From an uncultured Bacteriovorax sp. (lineage in GTDB: Bacteria > Bdellovibrionota > Bacteriovoracia > Bacteriovoracales > Bacteriovoracaceae): a DNA stretch of 64,000 nucleotides. The position numbers were made by a program, and so were the translations under genes. Positions 52,921-61,244 of this stretch are shown in pieces. The notes beneath the pieces are model-generated. The model saw only the letters and a program-made list of their open reading frames with translations, was not told the origin of the DNA and ran no database searches. The stretch covers positions 1 through 64,000 of the forward strand of contig CAMLKK010000009.1 of NCBI GenBank assembly GCA_946480715.1. The letters run 5' to 3'. Within the stretch, counting starts at the first letter, position 1. Each line of letters starts with the position of its first letter.

Positions 52921-55900
52921 AAAACGGGCATATCGAAATTATTCATTTATCATTTTTTAGTGATGCTTATTATCACTCGTTTTTCTTTTGCGGCCGATTC
53001 TCTGAGTTACTCCGGTCGACTTGTTCAAGCTAACGGAGCACCTGTTGCTGGGCCTGTGACAATAAGAGCACAACTTGCTTACACTAACGCTCTCTCAACA
53101 ATTCTTTGTACTAAGGACATTCCGAATGTCGTTCTTACAAAAGGTGTTTTTCATTTAAAATTAGAATTTGATTGTTCATCAAGCGGATTAACACTTAATC
53201 AAGTTCTCGCACAAGCTCCAGCTGGTGAATCAATTGCTATTCGAATTATAGACGTTACAAACTCTAAAACATATTCTTTCCAAGCTGTGCACTCGCTTCC
53301 ATACGCGCAAGTGGCTTCTCAACTCTCACAAATGGGAGCGACTAATAATCAAGTTTTAAAATGGAATTCGACTTCAGGAAAATGGGAGCCAGGTTCGATT
53401 GCGGGAGCGGGGACAGTGACTTCCGTTTCAGCATCACTTCCACTTAGTGTAACAAATGGAAGTACTACACCGGCCATCACTATTGCTCAAGCAAACGGCA
53501 CGACAAGTGGATATTTAAGTTCAGCTGACTGGACAACTTTTAATTCAAAATCATCTCTTCCTGCTGGTGGAACTACGGCCCATTATTTCAGAGGTGATGG
53601 TTCGTGGCAGACATTGAATACTGCCGCTGTTCCGGAAAACGTGGCCAATCTTTATTTCACGAATGCGAGAGCATTAGGTGTTCCCCTTGCTGGGTTAGTT
53701 CTTACAAATTCTGCGATTGCAAACGGCGATACTTTCATCGAAGCATTTGGAAAAGCTCAAGGCCAAATCAATGCTCTCGGAACTGCTCAAAGTAATTATT
53801 TATTAAAAGGAGCTGCTGATACACTCTCTGGAAATGTTTCACTTACAAGTGTGATCACTGCATCTGTTACTGGTGATATCATTGTTAATTCAACTCCGCT
53901 TACGATGACTTCAGCGGTTAACAAAGCTTATGTTGATACTCAACGTGATACAAGACTCGCGAAGTCTGGTGGAACTCTCACTGGTGATTTAACTCTCGAT
54001 GAAGATTTACTTATAAAGGGATCTGGTAATACAAATTATGTAACAGTAAAAGCGCATGCAACGACTGCTAATTATAATTTCGTTCTTCCGCAAACAGCAG
54101 GGACTGCCGGATATGTTTTACGTACCGATGGTTCAGGAAATTTATCATGGGTAGATCCAAATACAGCGGTTGGTTCAGCAACCATTACCGATGGATCGAT
54201 TGTTGATGACGACATTAATGCTTCTGCAAATATCGCTCAATCAAAAATTTCAGGACTCACAACTGCGCTCGCAGGAAAAGTTTCAACAACACTTGCGAGT
54301 GGAAATATTTTAGTGGGTAGCGCTGGTGGTGCGGCAACGGCAGTTACTGTTTCTGGTGATGCCACACTTTCAAATACAGGTGCACTTGCTCTTGCCACAA
54401 CTGGTGTGACAGGTGGAACTTATACATCTGTAACTGTTGATACAAAAGGACGAGTTACTGGTGGATCAAATCCAGCGACAGTAAAAAGTTTAGTCGCTAC
54501 TTTGCCACTTGATCTCAGTGGAACTGCGGATGATCCTGTGATCACGCTCCCTCCGGCCACAACTTCTGATGATGGTTATTTGAAGGCCACAGACTGGGCG
54601 ATCTTCAATGCTAAACAAGCAGCTCTCTCATCAACAACAGATCTTCTTGGTGATCAAGTTCGTCTCTATAATGGTGCGAACTATGTTGAAATAAAATCGC
54701 CAACTCTCGCTGGAAATGTTGTACTCACACTTCCAACAACAGATGGTAACGTCAATCAAGTTTTACAAACGGATGGGAACGGAGTTCTTTCGTGGGTCAA
54801 TCTTCCTGCAGGAGCAGAGGATTGGTCGACAACGGGTATTCCAACGATAGAGCCAACAAGATTAAATCTTGGAACATCAAACAGAGCGATCGTGACAAAC
54901 GGTTCAGGAACACCAGTTGTTTCTACTGTGACAGCAACTGAACTTTCTTATGTGTCTGGTGTGACTTCAAGTATTCAAACACAATTAAATGCAAAACTTT
55001 CAGCTACACTTCCTACGTGTGGTACAGGTGAAGTATTAAAATCTGATGGAACAAGTTTTTCATGTGTCACTGACAATGCTGGTGCAGGAGCTTTTTCGGG
55101 AACAGCTGAAAGAGTTGTCGTGACCAATGCATCTGGTGATTTAGCCGTTTCTGCTGTGACCAATACAGAATTAAGTTATGTTGGTGGAGTAACGAGCGGG
55201 ATTCAAACGCAAATCAATGCAAAACAAGCGACCCTTGCAGCAACCACCGATCTCTTAGGAGATCAGATCAGAATCTACAATGGTGCAAACTACGTTGAAT
55301 TAAAATCTCCTGCACTTGCTGGAAATGTCTCTTTAACTTTCCCAACAACAGATGGAAGTTCCAATCAAGTTTTACAAACTGATGGAGATGGAATTCTCTC
55401 ATGGGTGAATTTACCAACGACATCGGGAACTTCATTTGCTGACGGAGATATTCCGCAAGCAAAAGTAAATGGTCTTGTTACAGCGCTCGCTGGAAAAGAA
55501 CCAGCAATTACTGCAACAACATCTGCTGATTATTATCGTGGTGATAAAACTTTTGCGACATTGAATACAGACGCAGTTGCAGAAGGAACAAAACTTTATT
55601 TTACAGATGCGCGCGCTAAAGCGGCTTCCGTCATTGATGCTATCGTTGATGGTGTGCTTGATATCGCACCTTCGCAAAATGCAGTCTACGATGCTCTTGC
55701 TTTAAAAGTTGGAACAACGGGTGGATCACTCACGGTTGGTACAATTAACGGTATTCCAACACCAGTGAACGGCGATGATGTTACTAATAAAAGTTATGTT
55801 GATACTCGTATCAGTTACTCAGCAGGAATTGGAAACCTTATTCCTGGTGGTGCAAAACTTCTCATGAAAACTTGTCCAGCAGGATTTACTGAAAACGGTG

Positions 55901-57546
55901 CTACTGGCGTTGGTCCAGCAGCCGTTAATTGCGACGGTACTGCTTGTAAAATTTGCGAAAATGGAGTGACGGCAACAACACTTCCAGCGAACACTATTGT
56001 GCTTATGGAAATGTGTCCAGTTGGCTGGACGAATTTAGGAATTGGTGGTGGTCCGGGAGCTGCAGGACGAGCGAACCTTGATTATCGTGCCTGTCAATCA
56101 CCTGGCTCAGCTTCAACGATCCCACAAAGTGCACGTTTAATGGCAGCAACATGTCCGACAGACTGGAAAGATTTAGGGCCAACAACAACTGGACCAAGTT
56201 CAGCTTCATGTGACGGTGTTGATTGTCGAATTTGTGAAACTCCAGGATCGCTAGCACACGCTTACATGTTAGGTTCACCAGCACCTACTACAGGAGCGGG
56301 TGGAAATGCCATCATCGCTGCCGGAGCGGGAGGGAGTACTTCTGGGGCCGGTGGTGCCGTTAATATTTTAGCTGGTGTTGCTACTGACGGAAATGGTGGT
56401 GCTGTTTCGATTACGGCGGGTGCCGGAGGAACAAACGGCAATGGTGGAAACGTATCTATCTCTGCAGGATCGAAAGCTGGTTTTGGAGCTGATGGAAAAG
56501 TTCTTATCAATGGTGCAAACACTGGCTTCGTAGGAATTGGAACTACATCACCAACGCATCTTCTTGATGTACGTGGACCAGAAGGGCGCCTTCAAGTGCA
56601 ATCAACGACAGTTGGTAATCAGGCAATTGTAAAATTAAACAACGGTATCAATACAACTATCATCGGTTCAGAAAATTCTACTGCAGAAACAGTCTTTTAT
56701 GGAACAACTTCCAATGCTTCAGTTTTCGGAACTAATACCGCACTCCCAATTCAATTTGCTACAAATGCAAATGTGCGCATGACGATTTCTGGCGCAGGTA
56801 AAGTTGGTATTGGAAATGCGGCACCAGATAGTTTACTTGATCTCGGAACTGCCGGAACGACATTAGGAACTTTACGTCTTCATGGAAACACTTCTGGTTA
56901 TGTTGAAGTGAGACCAGCGGCCGCTGCAGGATCATGGACAATGACATTGCCCAATTCTGCTGGAACAAACGGACAAGCACTCATGACAGATGGGAGTGGA
57001 AATCTTTCATGGGCGACTTATGCAACAGCAACTGATCTCACAGGAAAATTAGATTCTTCATCATTTGTTGATTGGACAGTCGCAGGAATGCAATCAATTG
57101 AACCAACACGTGTAAACGTAGGAAGTGCAAGCAGAGTTGTTGTCTCAAATGCTTCAGGACAATTAACAGCGAGCTCAATTACAACAACGATCTTAGGTTA
57201 TCTTTCAACTTTATCGAGCAATGTTCAAGATCAGATCAATGCTCTTGTTGCGAGTACTCCCAATGCGTGGACAGAACAAACTTCAAATTTCACAGCAGTT
57301 AAAAATGGCAGATACATGGTCAACACATCAGGTGGTGCGGTGACGATGACATTGCCTGCAGCTGCAGCAATGGGTGATACGATTCAGGTTATCGATGCTT
57401 CAGGATCATTTGATACAAACAATTTAACTGTCGGAAGAAATGGTTTAAAAATTATGGGCCTTTCAGAAGACATGACTGTTGCTAACAAAAATATTTCATT
57501 CGAACTGGTTTACTACAATGCAACCTACGGATGGAGATTAAAATAA
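52918..57546 (+). CDS. fibre B: giant secreted mosaic trimer-type fibre
   Basis: 1542 residues from the CTG at 52918 (1528 from GTG 52960). Signal peptide ends RFSFA. N-domain and the next 500 residues are near-copies of fibre A; then repeat units LLGDQVRLYNGANY and LLGDQIRIYNGANY, three Cys-rich repeats (about residues 979-1111; KTCPAGF, EMCPVGW, ATCPTDW), a glycine-rich GAGG block and one VGIGT collar. The C-terminus is a phage-tip-like domain (NGRYMVNTSGGAVTMTLPAA, VYYNATYGWRLK-like end) with no S74 chaperone. Probably a surface fibre partner of A with a different tip. The stop overlaps the next gene (TAATG). Confidence 0.82.
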   Translation: MKTGISKLFIYHFLVMLIITRFSFAADSLSYSGRLVQANGAPVAGPVTIRAQLAYTNALSTILCTKDIPNVVLTKGVFHLKLEFDCSSSGLTLNQVLAQAPAGESIAIRIIDVTNSKTYSFQAVHSLPYAQVASQLSQMGATNNQVLKWNSTSGKWEPGSIAGAGTVTSVSASLPLSVTNGSTTPAITIAQANGTTSGYLSSADWTTFNSKSSLPAGGTTAHYFRGDGSWQTLNTAAVPENVANLYFTNARALGVPLAGLVLTNSAIANGDTFIEAFGKAQGQINALGTAQSNYLLKGAADTLSGNVSLTSVITASVTGDIIVNSTPLTMTSAVNKAYVDTQRDTRLAKSGGTLTGDLTLDEDLLIKGSGNTNYVTVKAHATTANYNFVLPQTAGTAGYVLRTDGSGNLSWVDPNTAVGSATITDGSIVDDDINASANIAQSKISGLTTALAGKVSTTLASGNILVGSAGGAATAVTVSGDATLSNTGALALATTGVTGGTYTSVTVDTKGRVTGGSNPATVKSLVATLPLDLSGTADDPVITLPPATTSDDGYLKATDWAIFNAKQAALSSTTDLLGDQVRLYNGANYVEIKSPTLAGNVVLTLPTTDGNVNQVLQTDGNGVLSWVNLPAGAEDWSTTGIPTIEPTRLNLGTSNRAIVTNGSGTPVVSTVTATELSYVSGVTSSIQTQLNAKLSATLPTCGTGEVLKSDGTSFSCVTDNAGAGAFSGTAERVVVTNASGDLAVSAVTNTELSYVGGVTSGIQTQINAKQATLAATTDLLGDQIRIYNGANYVELKSPALAGNVSLTFPTTDGSSNQVLQTDGDGILSWVNLPTTSGTSFADGDIPQAKVNGLVTALAGKEPAITATTSADYYRGDKTFATLNTDAVAEGTKLYFTDARAKAASVIDAIVDGVLDIAPSQNAVYDALALKVGTTGGSLTVGTINGIPTPVNGDDVTNKSYVDTRISYSAGIGNLIPGGAKLLMKTCPAGFTENGATGVGPAAVNCDGTACKICENGVTATTLPANTIVLMEMCPVGWTNLGIGGGPGAAGRANLDYRACQSPGSASTIPQSARLMAATCPTDWKDLGPTTTGPSSASCDGVDCRICETPGSLAHAYMLGSPAPTTGAGGNAIIAAGAGGSTSGAGGAVNILAGVATDGNGGAVSITAGAGGTNGNGGNVSISAGSKAGFGADGKVLINGANTGFVGIGTTSPTHLLDVRGPEGRLQVQSTTVGNQAIVKLNNGINTTIIGSENSTAETVFYGTTSNASVFGTNTALPIQFATNANVRMTISGAGKVGIGNAAPDSLLDLGTAGTTLGTLRLHGNTSGYVEVRPAAAAGSWTMTLPNSAGTNGQALMTDGSGNLSWATYATATDLTGKLDSSSFVDWTVAGMQSIEPTRVNVGSASRVVVSNASGQLTASSITTTILGYLSTLSSNVQDQINALVASTPNAWTEQTSNFTAVKNGRYMVNTSGGAVTMTLPAAAAMGDTIQVIDASGSFDTNNLTVGRNGLKIMGLSEDMTVANKNISFELVYYNATYGWRLK
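54433..54581 (+). repeat. 149-bp tract identical between the two fibre genes (copy 2)
   Basis: Matches 49272-49420 exactly; bounded by silent differences G/A at the left and A/G at the right. Confidence 0.85.
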
Positions 57547-58457
57547 TGAAGGCTTTTTTGTTGATTGCTCTTTATTCAATTTCTTCCGTTGAAGCTTCAA
57601 ACTTCTCACAATTTTTTTCATCAAGTAGCCCATCATTAGGTGGAAGTGTAACTTTTCTACGAGATGACACTTGGGTTGTACCTACTGGTGTAACGAAAAT
57701 TACAGTTCAAGTGACTGGTGCGGGTGGTGGTGGAACTAGTACTACATATAATTTCGCTGGTGGTGGTGGCGGTGGAAGCTGTTTAAAAAATGGAACCACA
57801 GTTCTTGCTGAAGCCGATGGAGGGCGCGGAGCCAATTATAATGAAATTTCTGGGAAGCCAGGAAATGTTACAACGACAGTTGTTTCCGTTACTCCAGGTA
57901 ACACTCTAACAGTTCTCATTGGTGGCGGAGGCGGTGGCGGCGGCTACAGTGCTACGGCCAATAATGGAGGTGGTGGAGGTGGTTATGGTCCTTGTGGTGT
58001 TGGAGGAGCAGGAGGAAGTTCTTCTTCTGCGGCCGGTGGAACCGGTGGGCAAGATTATGGAGGTGGCGGTGGAGCATCTGGCACGGTCGCTGGTGGAAAT
58101 GCATCTTCGTCAACTGGTGGAACCGGAGCAAATGGTGGTGTGGGTGGGACAGCGACGGCCGGCGGGGCCGCAGGTACAAATGCAGGAGGTGGCGGTGGCG
58201 CTTCTGGAGGAATAGGCGGTTTCGGTGGAGGTGGGGCAACAGGTGCCAGTCAATGGACGAAAACGGCAGGTTTTTATGGAACAAACTCCATGGCCTATTC
58301 GGGATATTTTCAAGACGGTTCTGGAACCTATTACTTCAATTGTTCCGGAACAATTAAATTAGATCCTGGTGCCCCGGGAGTAACAGGACCTTCTTGCGGA
58401 ACTAATAAATTTAACGGAACAGGTGGAGCTGGCGGAAAGGTCGTCATCAGCTGGTAA
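57546..58457 (+). CDS. secreted glycine-rich fibre-type protein
   Basis: 303 residues from the ATG at 57546, whose A is the last base of the fibre B stop codon. Signal peptide about 1-18. A beta segment DDTWVVPTGVTKITVQVTGA opens the glycine-rich fold known from phage tail fibres and tips, then about 200 residues with more than half Gly (runs of GGGGGG), ending TGGAGGKVVISW. Polyglycine sandwich domains of this type form rigid receptor-binding tips. Coupling to fibre B suggests both go to the same surface structure. No terminator is visible before the convergent MFS gene. Confidence 0.82.
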   Translation: MKAFLLIALYSISSVEASNFSQFFSSSSPSLGGSVTFLRDDTWVVPTGVTKITVQVTGAGGGGTSTTYNFAGGGGGGSCLKNGTTVLAEADGGRGANYNEISGKPGNVTTTVVSVTPGNTLTVLIGGGGGGGGYSATANNGGGGGGYGPCGVGGAGGSSSSAAGGTGGQDYGGGGGASGTVAGGNASSSTGGTGANGGVGGTATAGGAAGTNAGGGGGASGGIGGFGGGGATGASQWTKTAGFYGTNSMAYSGYFQDGSGTYYFNCSGTIKLDPGAPGVTGPSCGTNKFNGTGGAGGKVVISW

Positions 58458-58461
58458 TCTT

Positions 58462-59679
58462 TTATTCGACGATTTTTACTCGCGCAGATAAATACACAAA
58501 CACCAATGTCATAAACATCGAAATGTATCCAACAACATTAAAGCGTTCAATTTGTCCTGCGGAATTGTATTGAATAATGAAACCTGCGAGCACGCTCGCG
58601 AGTCCCATCGACATTTGTTGCAAACTCGAATTGATTCCCATGAAAGCACCACGATTTGCTTTTGAAACACTCGAAGTGATGATGGCCATAACAGGAACAA
58701 ATCGACCTGAAATCAAAATGAAAAAAGTTGTGTTGATAAAAAGAACTGCGGCCAGTGGAATTTCCGGCATATTCGTTAGCAGGAAAATCGGAATAAGGGA
58801 TAGTGGACCTAGGATGTTAACCATCTTATGTTTTCCGTAGCGATCAGCGAGCGCTCCAATCCAACGTGAAGTGAATAGTGTGAAGAGACCGCCGGAGAAA
58901 TAAATGAGCGAGAGATTTTCTTCAGCGAGTTTAACGTTTTTCACCAAGTATTGGCTGATGAATGGGATAACAAGAAATCCTGAAATGATGTATGCACATG
59001 AAAGGTAAAATGCGCTTCTGCAGTTTTTTTCTTTAAATAGGTTGAGAATTTTTTGCAGCTCTTCGCTCTTCTTGAATCGTTGTAATTTAATGTGGCCAGT
59101 GATCGCCGGCATTTTAATGGCAGTCACGATGATGACGAGAAAACTTAAAACAGAAATAAGCCAGAATGGAGAGTGCCAGTCAAAGTGATCAGCAAGATAC
59201 AACCCGAGTGGAATTCCAACAACAGAAGCTGTTCCAAATGCGGACATAACAATACCAGTGGCCCTACCACGACGGATTTCAGGAACAACATCACCAATAA
59301 TTGAAAAAGTTAAACCTGCTAAAACGCCGCCAAATCCTCCCGCTAAAATGCGCGAGAAGATAAGCATGAAATAATTAATTGAGAGCGCACAGAAAACATT
59401 CGCCAGTAAAAAACCAGCATAAAAACCAATCAACACTTTTTTACGATCGTAATTATCAACGAAAAAAGATGAGACTACTCCCATTATTGCAGCAGCAAAT
59501 GCGTAAGATGAAATGACATATGAAAATTGATTCGGTGTCAGTGCAAAAGCGCGAACTAGTTTCGGCCCCAGCGGCATCATGACTACGAAGTCTACCATGT
59601 GAGTGAATTGAACAAAGAAAAGAACAGTGATGATGAGCTTTTCGTTAAGAGCAAGAGGTTCTAATTGATCATTTTTCAT
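58462..59679 (-). CDS. major facilitator superfamily transporter
   Basis: 405 residues with 12 predicted membrane helices. The MFS loop 2-3 motif appears as FVDNYDRKKVLIGFYAGFLLA, and loop 8-9 as IGALADRYGKHKM. GIPLGLYLADHFDWHSPFWL resembles the drug:H+ antiporter (AraJ/Bcr-like) helix 5 motif C region. It exports or imports a small solute by proton coupling; the substrate is unknown. It converges on the glycine-rich gene with a 4-base gap. Confidence 0.9.
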   Translation of the reverse strand: MKNDQLEPLALNEKLIITVLFFVQFTHMVDFVVMMPLGPKLVRAFALTPNQFSYVISSYAFAAAIMGVVSSFFVDNYDRKKVLIGFYAGFLLANVFCALSINYFMLIFSRILAGGFGGVLAGLTFSIIGDVVPEIRRGRATGIVMSAFGTASVVGIPLGLYLADHFDWHSPFWLISVLSFLVIIVTAIKMPAITGHIKLQRFKKSEELQKILNLFKEKNCRSAFYLSCAYIISGFLVIPFISQYLVKNVKLAEENLSLIYFSGGLFTLFTSRWIGALADRYGKHKMVNILGPLSLIPIFLLTNMPEIPLAAVLFINTTFFILISGRFVPVMAIITSSVSKANRGAFMGINSSLQQMSMGLASVLAGFIIQYNSAGQIERFNVVGYISMFMTLVFVYLSARVKIVE

Positions 59680-59726
59680 TCGGCTACCTTACCATTTGAA
59701 GCAGGTTGACGCCAACGAAGAATTTG

Positions 59727-59755
59727 GAAAAAAAATGGGTAACCGTAGTTACCCA
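59727..59755 (-). terminator. terminator with UACG tetraloop
   Basis: On the minus strand GGGTAAC and GTTACCC pair around TACG, closed by C-G, i.e. a stable UNCG tetraloop, followed by a run of eight or nine Ts. It ends the DoxX-like gene. Confidence 0.75.
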
Positions 59756-59762
59756 AAAGTAA

Positions 59763-60155
59763 TTAACGTTTCAGAAGTTGTTTGAAATCACTCCAGCGAG
59801 AAGCAAGAACAACGAGATAAAGCACAAGAACTACGATCGCCATTGGCAATCCCGTTGGCTCTACTGCTAAGTGAATGCCCACGATGTTAACTATAACTGG
59901 ACCAAGAAAAACTAATCCGGCATTAACAAAAAATCCGCTCAATAAAGTTACTCCACCAAGGAACTGACAGATGAAAACAAGAGGCATGAAATATTTGGCC
60001 GCCATGAAACCGGTCATGATCGTCACCATGACTTCCGGTGGTTGAGGATTGGGAATAAAACCATTTCCCGTAAACACCATCATCAGACCATTCAAACCAA
60101 AAATCGTAAACATGAGTCCCAATAATATTCTGGCTGCTAAAAATACTTTCTGCAT
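59763..60155 (-). CDS. DoxX-like small membrane protein
   Basis: 130 residues with four predicted membrane helices. The start AARILLGLMFTIFGLNGLMM matches the DoxX/DoxD pattern (R-x-x-LG-x-x-F-x-xxG), and LVFICQFLGGVTLLSGFFVNAGL is the typical third helix. Members have been tied to thiosulfate oxidation or redox stress complexes, but most are uncharacterised. AAGGAG precedes the ATG. It has its own strong terminator and is divergent from the TMEM175-like gene. Confidence 0.8.
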   Translation of the reverse strand: MQKVFLAARILLGLMFTIFGLNGLMMVFTGNGFIPNPQPPEVMVTIMTGFMAAKYFMPLVFICQFLGGVTLLSGFFVNAGLVFLGPVIVNIVGIHLAVEPTGLPMAIVVLVLYLVVLASRWSDFKQLLKR

Positions 60156-60195
60156 GTCTCTCTCCTTAATTTTAATTCACTCCTTTTAGACTAAA

Positions 60196-60753
60196 GTGCA
60201 TTTAAATTTTAGTAAAGAAGATGCTAGACTTAATGATCACCTTATTAAGGAAAAAAATCATGGAGAATCGCTTAACGATTTACTCTCACTTCTTCCAGTC
60301 TTCATTGGTTATATTTTAAGTTTCATCTATGTTGGAATTTACTGGAATAATCACCATCACATGTTTCAGGCCGTACAAAAAGTAAATGGTAAAGTTCTCT
60401 GGGCTAATACCCACTTACTGTTTTGGCTTTCACTTGTCCCTTTTTCGACGGGATGGATGGGAGAACATAATATGGCAAGTGGCCCCGTTCTTCTTTATGG
60501 AATTAATCTGCTCATGTGTGCTTTGGCCTACACTGTTCTCACTAAAACTCTAATCGCTCATCACGGTCCGAAATCAACGCTGGCCAATGCTATTGGATCT
60601 GATAAAAAAGGCATTCTCTCAATGGGCCTTTATATCGCCGCAGTCGCCATTGCTTTTTGGTTGCCGCTTGTGTCCTATATTCTTTATGCAACTGTAGCTT
60701 TTATCTGGCTTATTCCCGATACACGCATCGAACATAAATTGGAGACAGTATGA
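60196..60753 (+). CDS. TMEM175 (DUF1211)-like membrane protein lacking helix 1
   Basis: 185 residues from a GTG at 60196 without a ribosome site. From residue 23 on (HGESLNDLLSLLPVFIGYIL, YVGIYWNNHHHMFQAVQKVN, LLFWLSLVPFSTGWMGEHN) it follows the bacterial TMEM175/DUF1211 family well. The first helix with the FSDG motif, which lines the pore in the K+ channel members, is missing; the first 22 residues are charged and non-hydrophobic. Another frame of the same DNA reads KKMLDLMITLLRKK, like helix 1 with a deletion. So the 5' end may be decayed. The stop overlaps the next gene (ATGA). Confidence 0.6.
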   Translation: MHLNFSKEDARLNDHLIKEKNHGESLNDLLSLLPVFIGYILSFIYVGIYWNNHHHMFQAVQKVNGKVLWANTHLLFWLSLVPFSTGWMGEHNMASGPVLLYGINLLMCALAYTVLTKTLIAHHGPKSTLANAIGSDKKGILSMGLYIAAVAIAFWLPLVSYILYATVAFIWLIPDTRIEHKLETV

Positions 60754-61208
60754 AAAAAATTTTATTCGTTCTATTGTTAGTTTTAGCAGGTCAATCTTTT
60801 GGTAGTGAAATCATTGCGAAGACAATTCTTAAGGAGTGGAATACATTTCGCTCTCAAGTGGATGTGCTTGAACCGCACGGAGACATTGGCGGTTATATGC
60901 TTTATCGCAATTATCCAGATATGACACTGTTGTGGTTAACTTCACCTGATTCTAACGATAATGAAGTTGTTCGTTTTTTTATGGAAAGAAGTAATGGCGA
61001 TATTTTCGCTGTCACTTATCACCGATCGCACATCATCGTTCCGGGAAAAGTTGTACTTCGTCGTTTTGTTGGAAAAGAACCTACTGGCTGGATTAATCAT
61101 ACGATTGATATGAGCACAGGCGAATATCTGGGATCTCAAGGACAAAAACCAGAATTGACAGCAGCAGAAAAGAAAATGATGAGAGAATGGGGCATTCGAA
61201 ATTTTTAA
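60750..61208 (+). CDS. small secreted protein, unknown function
   Basis: 152 residues. Signal peptide about 1-18 (KKILFVLLLVLAGQSFG). The mature chain has an alpha/beta pattern with few Cys (none visible in the mature part), and reads ILKEWNTFRSQVDVLEPHGD at its start. No family recognised. The ATG overlaps the end of the TMEM175-like gene by 4 bases, so translation is coupled if that gene is still expressed. Confidence 0.65.
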   Translation: MKKILFVLLLVLAGQSFGSEIIAKTILKEWNTFRSQVDVLEPHGDIGGYMLYRNYPDMTLLWLTSPDSNDNEVVRFFMERSNGDIFAVTYHRSHIIVPGKVVLRRFVGKEPTGWINHTIDMSTGEYLGSQGQKPELTAAEKKMMREWGIRNF

Positions 61209-61244
61209 TAGATTGACGTCTTTCAGGATAGGCCTCAAACTCTA

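Noticed and set aside
57952..58357. Several long open frames in other frames and on the opposite strand of the glycine-rich gene
   Set aside because: They are by-products of the GGN codon repeats (His-, Arg- or Trp-rich junk translations).
47757..58457. Prophage or phage-tail cluster, because of S74, tail-fibre and glycine-rich domains
   Set aside because: All three proteins have signal peptides and no capsid, terminase, baseplate, integrase or lysis genes are near.
60183..60195. TTTTAGACTAAAG between the DoxX-like and TMEM175-like genes as a second site for the MarR-like protein
   Set aside because: The half-sites match but spacing is one base shorter and the flanks differ; too weak without a genome-wide count.
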